This document shows, in pieces, positions 25,696-38,164 of a DNA stretch of 64,000 nucleotides. This DNA comes from Plasticicumulans acidivorans (GTDB lineage: Bacteria > Pseudomonadota > Gammaproteobacteria > Competibacterales > Competibacteraceae): the NCBI RefSeq assembly GCF_003182095.1, contig NZ_QGTJ01000003.1, forward strand, positions 443,481 through 507,480, read 5' to 3'. The notes beneath the pieces were generated by a model, which ran no database searches, had not been told where the DNA came from, and saw only the letters and a program-made list of their open reading frames with translations. Position 1 is the stretch's first letter. Each line of letters begins with the position of its first letter. The translations under genes and the position numbers were made by a program.

Positions 25696-26124
25696 ATGCA
25701 ACCGAGTGATTTCATCCAGCCGCTGCGCCAGCACCTGATCGCGCTGATCAGCCTCACCGTCGCGCTGTCGAGCCTGAGCTACAACACTTGGCGCAACGAG
25801 CGCACCGAAGCCAACCGCAACGTCCGCGTCGCCGCCTTCGAGGAACTGAAGACGCTCGGCGAGCTGCAGGCGCTGGTCAATCACGCCTATTTCGGCCAGG
25901 ACGCCAGTGCGGCCGTGGTGATGACGGGCTGGTCGAAAGTCGCGCTGATCGCCGACCTGGCCGAGCTGCTGCCCGGCGCACCGGCAACCGCCGGGCAGGA
26001 ACTGACGCGAGTCTGGGCGCAGCACGCCGACGCGCTGCTCGACGAAGCCGCGACGGATGCCATCACCCGCGCACTCGATGCCAGCCGCAGCAGCGTACTC
26101 ACCCGCTTGCGGGCGCTGAATTAA
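25696..26124 (+). CDS. Small membrane-anchored protein of unknown function
   Basis: A 142-residue protein with one N-terminal hydrophobic segment (about residues 10-28, LRQHLIALISLTVALSSLSY) followed by a soluble helical domain with an acidic, Ala/Leu-rich character. I do not recognise the family. The start has GGGGGAG about 6 bases upstream. It follows the WbuC gene by 69 bp and overlaps the convergent truD stop by 4 bp. It may be a bitopic inner-membrane protein with a cytoplasmic or periplasmic helical domain. Confidence 0.65.
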   Translation: MQPSDFIQPLRQHLIALISLTVALSSLSYNTWRNERTEANRNVRVAAFEELKTLGELQALVNHAYFGQDASAAVVMTGWSKVALIADLAELLPGAPATAGQELTRVWAQHADALLDEAATDAITRALDASRSSVLTRLRALN

Positions 26125-27176
26125 TCCGCCGCGGACTCGCGCAGTTCGTAGGCCTGCACCAGTTCGCGCAGCACCGTCGTCGCATACGCGCCCGCCGGCA
26201 GGGCGAATTCGAGCGTCAGGGAGCCATCCGCGTGGCTTTCGGCGCTCAGCCCCTGCGGCCGCAGACGCAGCGCCCGGCGCTCGGCCTTCAGCCCCTCGGC
26301 CTCCAGCCCGGCACACAGTTCAGGCTGTGCGGCGCACAGGGCCTGTTCACCGGCCAGGGCCTGCAGACTGGCAAGCCTCTCCCCCGTCCCCCACAGCGGG
26401 CCGGTCGGATGCACGTCGCCCCGTTCGAGCCGATCGCGGATCGCCGCATCCGCCTCGGTGCAGGCGAACACTGAGTGCGTCCCGTCGAGCATCAGCACCT
26501 CGCCCGGCAGGGCCTGCGTCCAGCTGCCGTCGACGACCCGTGCGGCCAGGTATTCGTTGAACAGGAACGAGCGCGCGGCCGACAGATACAAGCCGCGCTT
26601 GTGGCGGTCGCGCTCACGCAGTTCGCCCCGGAACAGCCGCAGGGCACGGCCGACGTTGCCACCTTCACGGCCGAAGCGCTGCTCGCCAAAGTAGTTGGGC
26701 ACGCCGTGAGCGGCGATGCACGGCAGGCGCTCGGTGATGAGATCCAGCGGCGCGTCGAGCTCGCGCAGCGTGATGCGGAAGCGGTTGCCGGCCAGTGCTC
26801 CGCGCCGCAGTTTGCGGCTGTTGCGCGCCACCTGCAGCAGCTCGACACCTTCGATCGCAATATCCGCAGCTGCCGGCGCCTCACGCCCGGGCATCTGCAC
26901 CGAAAACCACTGCTCGGTGACGGCGTGGCGGTCTTTCAGTCCGGCATAGCTGACGGCATCGGCGCGCACGCCGCAGGCCGCTGCGAGTTGACGGGCCACC
27001 CAGTCGGTGTTGGCACCGGTCTTACGCACATAGAGAAAAACATGCTCGCCCTCGCCGTCCGGCGCCCAGCCGAGCTGCTCGATGACAACGAAATCCGCCG
27101 CCGTGCTGCGCAAGCGGGCGCGGATCGCCGGCTCACCATAGGCGTAGGGATACTCAGTGTTCGATGACTCGTTCAC
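26121..27176 (-). CDS. truD: tRNA pseudouridine(13) synthase TruD
   Basis: A 351-residue pseudouridine synthase acting on U13 of tRNA-Glu. The TruD signature is present: [19 protein letters not shown], then [18 protein letters not shown] with the catalytic Asp (about residue 81), followed by [17 protein letters not shown]. The start ATG 27176 overlaps the ispF stop as ATGA, the same coupling seen in other gammaproteobacteria (ispD-ispF-truD-surE). Here two plus-strand genes and the Smr gene separate truD from surE. Confidence 0.95.
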   Translation of the reverse strand: MNESSNTEYPYAYGEPAIRARLRSTAADFVVIEQLGWAPDGEGEHVFLYVRKTGANTDWVARQLAAACGVRADAVSYAGLKDRHAVTEQWFSVQMPGREAPAAADIAIEGVELLQVARNSRKLRRGALAGNRFRITLRELDAPLDLITERLPCIAAHGVPNYFGEQRFGREGGNVGRALRLFRGELRERDRHKRGLYLSAARSFLFNEYLAARVVDGSWTQALPGEVLMLDGTHSVFACTEADAAIRDRLERGDVHPTGPLWGTGERLASLQALAGEQALCAAQPELCAGLEAEGLKAERRALRLRPQGLSAESHADGSLTLEFALPAGAYATTVLRELVQAYELRESAAD

Positions 27177-27655
27177 AGGATGGTGGCCTCGACCAGCAGG
27201 GCGACGACTTCAACGGCGATTCCCTCGCCACGCCCGGTGAAACCCAGCCGCTCGGTGGTCGTCGCCTTGACGTTGACGCAATCGTGACGCACGCCGAGGT
27301 CGGCGGCGAGATGGGCACGCATCGCCTCGATATGCGGCGCCATCTTCGGCGCCTGGGCGATGATCGTCGCATCGACGTTACCGACGGCATAGCCCTCGGC
27401 GCGGATCAGTTCGACGACGTGATGCAGCAGGCGGCGGCTGTCGATGCCGCGATAGGCCGGATCGCTGTCCGGGAAATGCCGGCCGATGTCACCGAGCGCC
27501 GCAGCACCCAGCAGCGCATCGCACAGCGCATGCAGCAGCACGTCACCATCGGAATGGGCGAGCAGGCCGCGTTCATAGGGAATGCGCACGCCGCCGAGCA
27601 TCACATGGTCGCCGGGACCGAAGGCATGAACGTCGAAACCATGACCGATGCGCAT
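27173..27655 (-). CDS. ispF: 2-C-methyl-D-erythritol 2,4-cyclodiphosphate synthase
   Basis: A 160-residue MEP-pathway enzyme that cyclises CDP-ME 2-phosphate. The metal and substrate motifs are clear: [11 protein letters not shown] at the start (Asp8 and His10), [24 protein letters not shown] and [22 protein letters not shown] 27655 is preceded by AGAGG and matches the E. coli start, so the longer upstream frame is rejected. It would be expected next to ispD, but a YXWGXW gene lies between. Confidence 0.97.
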   Translation of the reverse strand: MRIGHGFDVHAFGPGDHVMLGGVRIPYERGLLAHSDGDVLLHALCDALLGAAALGDIGRHFPDSDPAYRGIDSRRLLHHVVELIRAEGYAVGNVDATIIAQAPKMAPHIEAMRAHLAADLGVRHDCVNVKATTTERLGFTGRGEGIAVEVVALLVEATIL

Positions 27656-27736
27656 CGCAGACCTCTCGCACGCTGGACGCGGCCTCCGCCGCGAGGGCGC
27701 GCAGCGTAGCGCGCCCGCCCCGGCCACGCCACCGCA

Positions 27737-28060
27737 TCAGCGCCAGCGGCCGTCGACCCACACCCAGCCGTGCGGCGAGTGCCGCCAGTACCCATCGACC
27801 CAGACGCGCCCCTGATGTGGCGGCCGCGTCCAGTAACCGCTGCGCCAGACCCAGGCATCACCGCGCCGCACCCAGTGGCCGGCGCGCCACGCTGCATGCG
27901 GATAAGGGCGATGCGGCCGGACTTCATGCCGCGGCGGCGGCGGTGCGTCGTGGATCACCACCGTGCGGGTCGCCACCCAGCCAGCCTGCGCCGGCGCAAT
28001 CGCCAGCGTCGCACCAGCCGCCAGCAGCAGCACACCTGTCATCTTGACGAAACGATTCAT
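27737..28060 (-). CDS. Exported YXWGXW-repeat-type protein
   Basis: A 107-residue protein with a signal peptide (MNRFVKMTG to AQA, cleavage near residue 26). A Trp/Tyr/His-rich tail follows, with repeated GxW/GYW units (AGHWVRRGDAWVWRSGYWTRPP, VWVDGYWRHSPHGWVWVDGRW). Such YXWGXW repeats occur in small periplasmic or outer-membrane proteins, some annotated BcpO-like; the function is unknown. ATG 28060 has GGGAGG 7 bases upstream. It lies between ispD and ispF on the same strand, where most relatives have no gene. Confidence 0.8.
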   Translation of the reverse strand: MNRFVKMTGVLLLAAGATLAIAPAQAGWVATRTVVIHDAPPPPRHEVRPHRPYPHAAWRAGHWVRRGDAWVWRSGYWTRPPHQGRVWVDGYWRHSPHGWVWVDGRWR

Positions 28061-28184
28061 TGCCAACCCTCCCTGCTAAGGACGGCGCCAGAGTGCCACG
28101 GCCTCTGTACGGGACGTTCACCGTCGGGTAACGCCGTGTAACGCCTGCCGCCAGGGAAACGGCTGCCATGCGTGAGCGCGCGTC

Positions 28185-28874
28185 TTACGGGAGGGTGAGG
28201 AAAAATTCCGCCAGACGCAGATCCTCCGGCCGGGTGATCTTCAGGTTGGCGGCCGACCCTTCGACCAGGCGCGGCTGCAAGCCGAACCATTCGATGGCCG
28301 AAGCCTCGTCGGTGATGGCGACCCTGGCCGCAAGCGCCGCGGCCAAGGCCTCGCGCAGCAGGGCGAACCGAAACATCTGCGGCGTCAGCGCATGCCACAG
28401 GCCGCTGCGGTCGACCGTTGCCGCGACGCGTGGCCCGTCGCCGGCGCGCTTCATCGTGTCGCGCACCGGTGCGGCCAGCAATCCGCCGACGGGATCATCG
28501 GCCAGTTCGCAAAACAGCCGTTCAAGATCGGCGCGCGGCAGGCAGGGACGCGCGGCGTCGTGGACCAGCACCCAGTCCTCGGCGTCGGCGACGCCGTCGA
28601 GCGCGCGCAGTGCATTCATCACCGAATCGGCCCGTTCGGCACCGCCTTCGACACGGGTGATACGACGACGGTCACCCAGCTGCAGCGTCGGCCACCATGC
28701 ATCCTCGGCACCGAGGGCGACGACGATGCCGGCGATGCGCGGCTCGGCCAGCAGGCACGCAAGCGTGTGTTCGAGCACCGGCCGGCCGGCCAGCGGCAGG
28801 TATTGCTTGGGAATCGCTGCGCCCATGCGCTTGCCGACACCGGCGGCGGGGACGATGGCGTGACAGCGACGCAT
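28185..28874 (-). CDS. ispD: 2-C-methyl-D-erythritol 4-phosphate cytidylyltransferase
   Basis: A 229-residue enzyme of the MEP isoprenoid pathway that forms CDP-methylerythritol from CTP and MEP. The nucleotide-binding loop VPAAGVGKRMG (about 8-18) is followed by PKQYLPLAGRPVLEHTL, GGAERADSVMNAL and VLVHDAARPCL. A late ITDEASAIE segment is also conserved. Length is normal. It overlaps the ftsB stop by 1 bp at 28874. Gene order eno-ftsB-ispD is standard. Confidence 0.97.
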   Translation of the reverse strand: MRRCHAIVPAAGVGKRMGAAIPKQYLPLAGRPVLEHTLACLLAEPRIAGIVVALGAEDAWWPTLQLGDRRRITRVEGGAERADSVMNALRALDGVADAEDWVLVHDAARPCLPRADLERLFCELADDPVGGLLAAPVRDTMKRAGDGPRVAATVDRSGLWHALTPQMFRFALLREALAAALAARVAITDEASAIEWFGLQPRLVEGSAANLKITRPEDLRLAEFFLTLP

Positions 28875-29404
28875 CAGTCCGGCCCTACCGCGGGTCCGCC
28901 GTCGCCATCGCCTTCGATGGCGTCATCGGGGACGCTGTCCGGTTCGGCCCGGGCGGCCGGCTTCTTCGAATTATGGGGATTACGCGGCGCCGGTTTGGTC
29001 GCGTCCGGCAGCGGGATCGCGCCGCGCGGCAGACCGGGCTTTAGCGCCGGCGCTCCCGGTGCACCCGGCCTGGCGCTGACCGCCTTGCCCGGTTTGGTGT
29101 ACTCCTGCCCGGGCGGCGGTGCGGTCGGCGGTTCATCGAGGATGCGATAGAAGGTCTCGTCGCGGCCGACCATGCCAAGCTCGGCGCGCGCGCGCTCCTC
29201 GATCGCCGACAGACCCTCGCGCAGGTCTTTGACTTCGGCTTCGAGTGCCTTGTTGCGATCCGCCATCGAGGCATTCTCGGTGCGCTGCGCATCGATCATC
29301 GCCTGCAGGGAACGCACTTGCCGGATGCCGCGGTCATCGCTCATCCACAACAGGAAATTCAGGCCCAGCAGCAAAGCGATGAGGGCGGCTAGAAAGATCC
29401 GCAT
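28874..29404 (-). CDS. ftsB: Cell-division protein FtsB with a long C-terminal tail
   Basis: A 176-residue bitopic divisome protein that joins FtsL and FtsQ to activate septal peptidoglycan synthesis. The first 90 residues are typical FtsB: a transmembrane helix (about 3-20), a periplasmic coiled coil (about 30-75), and ERARAELGMVGRDETFYRIL as the FtsB end motif. From about residue 88 on it has an unusual Pro/Ala/Lys/Asp-rich tail of some 88 residues, probably disordered; E. coli FtsB is 103 residues in total. Context (eno-ftsB-ispD) supports the assignment. Confidence 0.93.
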   Translation of the reverse strand: MRIFLAALIALLLGLNFLLWMSDDRGIRQVRSLQAMIDAQRTENASMADRNKALEAEVKDLREGLSAIEERARAELGMVGRDETFYRILDEPPTAPPPGQEYTKPGKAVSARPGAPGAPALKPGLPRGAIPLPDATKPAPRNPHNSKKPAARAEPDSVPDDAIEGDGDGGPAVGPD

Positions 29405-29437
29405 GCTGAAACGGCGACCGGCAGGGGGAATTCAGGC

Positions 29438-29458
29438 GGGGGCGAATGCATCGCCCCC
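29438..29458 (-). terminator. Hairpin between eno and ftsB
   Basis: GGGGGCGA (29438-29445) pairs with TCGCCCCC (29451-29458) around a 5-base loop, 14 bp after the eno stop. No T run follows on the minus strand, so it may attenuate transcription into ftsB or stabilise the eno mRNA end rather than end transcription fully. Confidence 0.45.
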
Positions 29459-29471
29459 GAAACGGGGCAAA

Positions 29472-30809
<1,338 letters not shown>

Positions 30810-30833
30810 TCATCCAAGTGGCTTACCGGCCCG

Positions 30834-32510
<1,677 letters not shown>

Positions 32511-33854
32511 CTACACAAAGCGCGGCATGGTAGCCGAAGCCGCCTGGCTTTGCCACGCGAGCGCGTAGCCGGCGGCATCCGCCGCTGCCGTCCAGTCACA
32601 GGCGATACCGAGACCGGCGACGGCCACCAGCTGCTCTCCGGCCATTAGCAGCGGCAGCCGCGAACGCAGCCAGGGTGCGATGCCGGCCTCCTGCAGCAGC
32701 TTCTTCAAGGTTTGCGCATGGCGGCGCCCGGCCGGATGAAAACGCTCGCCGTCACGGCGGTAACGCACCGTCAGCGGTTGTCCGTGCAGGCGTGCCGCGG
32801 CGATGCCCGCGCCGTGCACCGGCCGCAATTCGAGCCGGCTGCCGTCCGGCAGGCACAGCGGCTGCGCCGGCTCGGGCCAGACGATCACGCTGCCGGCCGC
32901 CAGCGCTGGCAACGGCGCAAACGCATGCAGCCGCCCGCGATAGCGCTGCAGCTGCGCACCGGGCCAGCGCAGGCAGGGCGCGCGGTCGTCGCCCGCCGTG
33001 AGCAGCTCGGGCAGTGCGCCGAGCTGCGCCGCGCTCGGCAGCGGCAGTGAACGTTCGAGCAGCCAGCCGCGCACGGCGGCGTCACGGCGCGCTGCGGGCA
33101 GGGCCAGCAGGCCGTCGACCCGCAGCGTGTCGCCCTCGCGCAGCGGCGCCAGATCCGCGGCGGCGAGCGCTTCCTCGGCGGCGGCGGCCTGCGCGCACAA
33201 CCGCGCCGAGCGGCCGAGCGTGCGCGTCAGCGCCGGATAACGGACAGCGAGCCGCGGCATGATCTCCTGGCGCAGCCAGCTGCGCTCATAGGCCGGATCG
33301 GCGTTGGCCGGGTCTTCGAGCCAGAGCAGCCCCTGCTGCTCGGCATACGCGCGCAGCCGCGCCCGCGGCGTTTCCAGCAGCGGCCGCCACAGCCGGCCGG
33401 CACCGAGTGCTGCATCCGCCGCCATGCCCGCCAGGCCTTTCGGTCCGGCGCCACGCAGCAGCTGCAGCAGCAGGGTTTCGGCCTGATCGTCGGCGTGCTG
33501 GGCACAGAGCAGTGCACTACCGGCATCGAGTGTGGCGGCCAGCGCCGCATAGCGCGCCGAGCGCGCCGCCGCCTCGGGGGATTCACCGGGTGCCGGGCGA
33601 CCGTTGACGGCGATCACCTGGCAGTCGACGCCGAGCGCCGCCGCCGCGCGCACGCAGTGCCGGGCCCAGTCGGCCGACTCCGCGCGCCAGCCGTGATCGA
33701 CGTGCACGGCATCGAGCATATAGCCCGACAGCGCCAAACCCTGCAGCCAGTGCAGCAGCACGCTCGAATCCAGCCCGCCGCTGAAGGCAACGCGCAGGCG
33801 GCGTACCTGCGGATGGGCGGCCAGCAGCCGTTCGAGGCCGCCGCGCTCGATCAT
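32511..33854 (-). CDS. tilS: tRNA(Ile)-lysidine synthase TilS
   Basis: A 447-residue enzyme that attaches lysine to C34 of tRNA-Ile2(CAU), so that it reads AUA. The PP-loop SGGLDSSVLLHWL (about 25-37) binds ATP. QHADDQAETLLLQLLRGAGPKGLAGM is the TilS signature, and the TilS-specific C-terminal domain contains RRDGERFHPAGRRHAQTLKKLLQEAGI. ATG 33854 is preferred over the far upstream start, which would overlap accA. It follows accA by 19 bp, the usual accA-tilS order. Confidence 0.95.
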   Translation of the reverse strand: MIERGGLERLLAAHPQVRRLRVAFSGGLDSSVLLHWLQGLALSGYMLDAVHVDHGWRAESADWARHCVRAAAALGVDCQVIAVNGRPAPGESPEAAARSARYAALAATLDAGSALLCAQHADDQAETLLLQLLRGAGPKGLAGMAADAALGAGRLWRPLLETPRARLRAYAEQQGLLWLEDPANADPAYERSWLRQEIMPRLAVRYPALTRTLGRSARLCAQAAAAEEALAAADLAPLREGDTLRVDGLLALPAARRDAAVRGWLLERSLPLPSAAQLGALPELLTAGDDRAPCLRWPGAQLQRYRGRLHAFAPLPALAAGSVIVWPEPAQPLCLPDGSRLELRPVHGAGIAAARLHGQPLTVRYRRDGERFHPAGRRHAQTLKKLLQEAGIAPWLRSRLPLLMAGEQLVAVAGLGIACDWTAAADAAGYALAWQSQAASATMPRFV

Positions 33855-33873
33855 CGGTGCAAGGCCCGTCGGC

Positions 33874-34842
33874 TCAGGCCGGCGCCTTGGTGGTATAGAC
33901 GCCGTAGCCAAGCAGGCGCTGGTGACGCCGATCGAGCAGCGCATCGGTATCGAGCCCGCACAGCTCGTCGAGCCCGCGCTGCAACGCCTCGCCGATGCGG
34001 CTGGCGGTCAGCGGAATATCGCGGTGCGCGCCGCCGAGCGGCTCGGGGATGACCTCGTCGACCAGGCCGAGCTTGAGCAGCTCGGGGGCGGTGATGCCCA
34101 TCGCCTGCGCCGCCTCGGGCGCCTTTTCGGCGCTCTTCCACAGGATCGAGGCGCAGCCCTCCGGCGAGATCACCGAGTAGGTGCCGTACTGCAGCATGTT
34201 GACCTTGTCGCCGACACCGATCGCCAGCGCGCCGCCGGAGCCGCCCTCGCCGACCACGGTGCAGATCACCGGCACGCGCAGGCCGGCCATGACGAACAGG
34301 TTGCGGGCGATCGCCTCGCTCTGGCCGCGCTCCTCGGCACCGACGCCCGGATAGGCGCCCGGCGTGTCGATGAAGGTGACGATCGGCAGGCCGAAGCGCT
34401 CGGCGAGCTGCATCAGCCGCAAGGCCTTGCGATAGCCCTCGGGGCGCGGCATGCCGAAATTGCGACGGAGCTTTTCCTTGGTGTCGCGGCCCTTCTGGTG
34501 GCCGATGACCATCAGCGCACGGCCATTGAGGCGGGCGATGCCACCGACGATGGCCTGATCATCGGCATAGGCGCGATCGCCGTGCAGCTCCTCGAACTCG
34601 GTGAACAGCTCGGCGATCAGGTCCAGCGTGTACGGCCGCTGCGGATGGCGGGCGATCTGCGACACCTGCCACGGCGTCAGGGTCTTGAAGATCGACTCGG
34701 TCAGCTCCCGGCTCTTCGTCTCCAGCCGCTGCATCTCGTCGGAGATGTTGATTTCCTTGTCGTCGCAGAGCTTGCGCAGCTCGGCGAGCTTGGCTTCGAG
34801 CTCGGCGATCGGCTGTTCGAAATCGAGAAAATTCATATTCAT
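33874..34842 (-). CDS. accA: Acetyl-CoA carboxylase carboxyltransferase subunit alpha
   Basis: A 322-residue subunit of acetyl-CoA carboxylase that, with AccD, transfers the carboxyl group from biotin to acetyl-CoA, giving malonyl-CoA for fatty acid synthesis. Visible blocks are [61 protein letters not shown] and [17 protein letters not shown] (oxyanion glycines). Length matches E. coli AccA (319). An in-frame ATG two codons later is an alternative start. Confidence 0.97.
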   Translation of the reverse strand: MNMNFLDFEQPIAELEAKLAELRKLCDDKEINISDEMQRLETKSRELTESIFKTLTPWQVSQIARHPQRPYTLDLIAELFTEFEELHGDRAYADDQAIVGGIARLNGRALMVIGHQKGRDTKEKLRRNFGMPRPEGYRKALRLMQLAERFGLPIVTFIDTPGAYPGVGAEERGQSEAIARNLFVMAGLRVPVICTVVGEGGSGGALAIGVGDKVNMLQYGTYSVISPEGCASILWKSAEKAPEAAQAMGITAPELLKLGLVDEVIPEPLGGAHRDIPLTASRIGEALQRGLDELCGLDTDALLDRRHQRLLGYGVYTTKAPA

Positions 34843-34941
34843 GGCAGGATCGGCGCTCCGCTCTGCGCAGGGAAGCCGGCTAGTTTACCGGGCTTTGGCA
34901 GTGCAGCAAGCGGCGGCGAGCGCCGCGGGCGGGAGCTCTGC

Positions 34942-36161
34942 TCACTCATGACGCAGGGCCTCGATCGGATCGAGGCGCGCGGCGCGGCGCGCCGGCACGT
35001 AGCCGAACAGCACGCCGACGGCAGCCGAGAACAGAAACGCCGTCAGGTTGATGCCGACATCGAAGGCGAACGGCAGGCCCATCAGGCTGGCCAGACCGAA
35101 GCTCGCCAGCGCCGCCAGCGTAATGCCGAGCAGCCCGCCGAAGGCCGACAGCGCCACCGCCTCGACGAGGAACTGCAGCAGCACCTCGCGCTCCAGCGCC
35201 CCGATCGCCAGGCGGATACCGATCTCGCGGGTGCGCTCGGTCACCGACACCAGCATGATGTTCATGATGCCGATGCCGCCGACCAGCAGGCTGACCGCCG
35301 CCACCGCGCCGAGCAGCGCCGTCAGCACCTTGGTGGTGCCGGTCAGCGTGTCGGCGATCTGGCGGGTGTCGAGCACGCTGAAGTTGTCATCCTCGCTGGT
35401 GGCGAGATGGCGCCGCTCGCGCAGCAGGCGGCGGATCTCGGCCTGCAGCTTGCTGGCATCGGCACCGTCACGGAACGACACGCGCATCGAACCGACGTCC
35501 TGATTGCCCTGGCGCCCGGAAATGCGGCGCTGGAAGGTGGCGAACGGCATGACGATGAGATCGTCCTGATCGCTGCCCATCATCGACTGGCCCTTGCTCG
35601 CCAGCAGGCCGATCACCATGCAGCTCAGTGACTTCAGCCGCACACTGGCACCGAGCGGATCGGCGGCGGCACCGAACAGCTCGCGGCGCACCGTCTCACC
35701 GATCACGCACACCGGCCGGCCGCCGCGCAGCTCGGCTTCGTTGAATTCGCGCCCCGAAGCCATCACCCAGTTGCCGGTGGTGAACCACGCATTGTCGGTA
35801 CCGGTCACCATCGACGACCAGTTCTTGTTGCCGACCACCGCGGTGATGCTGGTCGAGCTCTGCGCCGAGACCGCGACGACATCGGCGACCTGCTCGCGCA
35901 CCGCCGCCACGTCGCTCAGGCGAAACCGCGGTGCGCCGCTCGAATCACGGCCCGGACCGAGACGCTGACCGGGCAGCACGATCAGCAGATTGCTGCCGAG
36001 GCTGGCGATCTGCTGCGAGATCTGCGCGGTCGCGCCGTTGCCGAGCGTGACCATGGTGATCACCGCCGCAACGCCGATGACGATGCCGAGAATGGTGAGG
36101 AAGGAGCGCAGCAGATTGCGGCGGATCTCGCGCACCGACAGCAGCAGGGCATTCCACAACA

Positions 36162-36162
<1 letters not shown>
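34942..36162 (-). CDS. MacB-type ABC transporter permease
   Basis: A 406-residue FtsX/MacB-fold permease with a first helix near residues 18-45, a large periplasmic MacB core (about 50-270), and three C-terminal helices (about 280-400) ending [16 protein letters not shown]. In MacAB-TolC systems this subunit transmits ATP-driven conformational work to the adaptor and channel rather than forming a membrane pore. ATPase and permease are separate genes here, unlike E. coli MacB, where they are fused. Last gene of a four-gene operon with overlapping starts. Confidence 0.92.
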
Positions 36163-36889
<727 letters not shown>

Positions 36890-36893
<4 letters not shown>

Positions 36894-38164
36894 TGACTGA
36901 CGCTCACGCTGTCGACGATGACCGCCGCGCCCTCGGCGAGGCCGTCACCGCTGACCTCGGTGTAGCGGCCGTCACTGGCGCCGACACTGACCGCGACCGC
37001 GACCGGCTGACCGTCGCGCAGCAGCCAGATGTGCTTGTCGCCGCTCTGCGCCTTCGGCCGCGCCGGCGGTGCCGGCGGATGCGGCAGCAGGCTGGCGACC
37101 AGGCTGCGCTTGGGCGCCGCGTTCTGCAGCGGTGGCGAGAAGCGCAGCGCGGCATTGGACACGCGCAGCACGCTCTTGCGCTCGGCGACGGTGATCTCGG
37201 CGGTGGCGGTCATGCCCGGGCGCAGGCGCAGATCGTCGTTGGCGACGCTGAGCACCGTCTCGTAGCTGACGACGTTGTCGACGGTCTTCGAGCCGTAGCG
37301 CACCTGGGTAATCTGCGCCGGGAAGTTCATCTCCGGCCAGGCGTCGACGGTGAACGTCGCCTGCTGGCCGGCGGTGACCTGGCCGACATCGGCCTCGGCG
37401 ACGTCGACGTGCAGCTCCATGCGTCGCAGGTCCTCGGCCAGCGTGAACAGGGTCGGCGCCTGCAGTGAGGCGGCCACGGTCTGTCCGGGATCGACGTCAC
37501 GTTCGAGCACCACACCGTTGATCGGCGAGCGGATCACCGCCTTGTTCAGATTGGTGTCGTCGACTTCGAGCTGCGCCGCCGCCTGCTTGACGGCCGCCTC
37601 GGCGCTGGACTGATCGGCACGCGCACGCGCCAGCGTCGCCTCGGCGCTGTCGAGCTCAGTCCGCGACGGCACCTTGCCGCCGCTGAGCCTGGCCACCTCG
37701 CGCAGCCGCGCCAGCTCGGCCGTGGCTTCCTTCACCGTGGCCTGCGTCTGCAGCACCTTGGCCTTGTTGGCTTCCAGCGTCGCCCGCGAGCTCAGCATCT
37801 GCGCCTTGAGCTTGGTGGTGTCGAGCTGAGCGAGGATCTGTCCTTCCTTGACCGGATCGTTGTAGTCGACGAGCACCGTCGCCATCGTGCCCGACAGCTC
37901 GACACCGATGGTCACTTCGTTGGTCGGCTGCAGCGTGCCGGTGGCGGTCACCGCCACCCGCAGATCGCCGCGGCCGAGCGCCTCGGTGCGGTACTGCACG
38001 GCGTGTGCCGGCCCGCCGCCGCCAAGCCACAGAAACAGCAGCGCGGCCAGCGCCAGCAACAGCAGCCACCACCACCAGCGGCGCCAGATCGACGTGTGCA
38101 CCGCCGCCTCGCTGCCCAGCAGTGCCGCGAGGTCCGCAGCGGCCTCTTCAGGACGGGATGTCAT
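36890..38164 (-). CDS. MacA-type periplasmic adaptor
   Basis: A 424-residue membrane fusion protein of the MacA type. One N-terminal transmembrane helix (about 27-47, preceded by a run of Trp) is followed by lipoyl half-domains (VAVTATGTLQPTNEV; SPINGVVLERDVDPGQTV), a long coiled-coil hairpin (about 115-205) and beta-barrel domains. A proline-rich stretch (PHPPAPPARPK, about 365-375) interrupts the C-terminal region and is unusual. It overlaps the channel gene stop by 4 bp (ATGA). Together with the ATPase, permease and OMF it forms a complete tripartite exporter. Confidence 0.93.
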
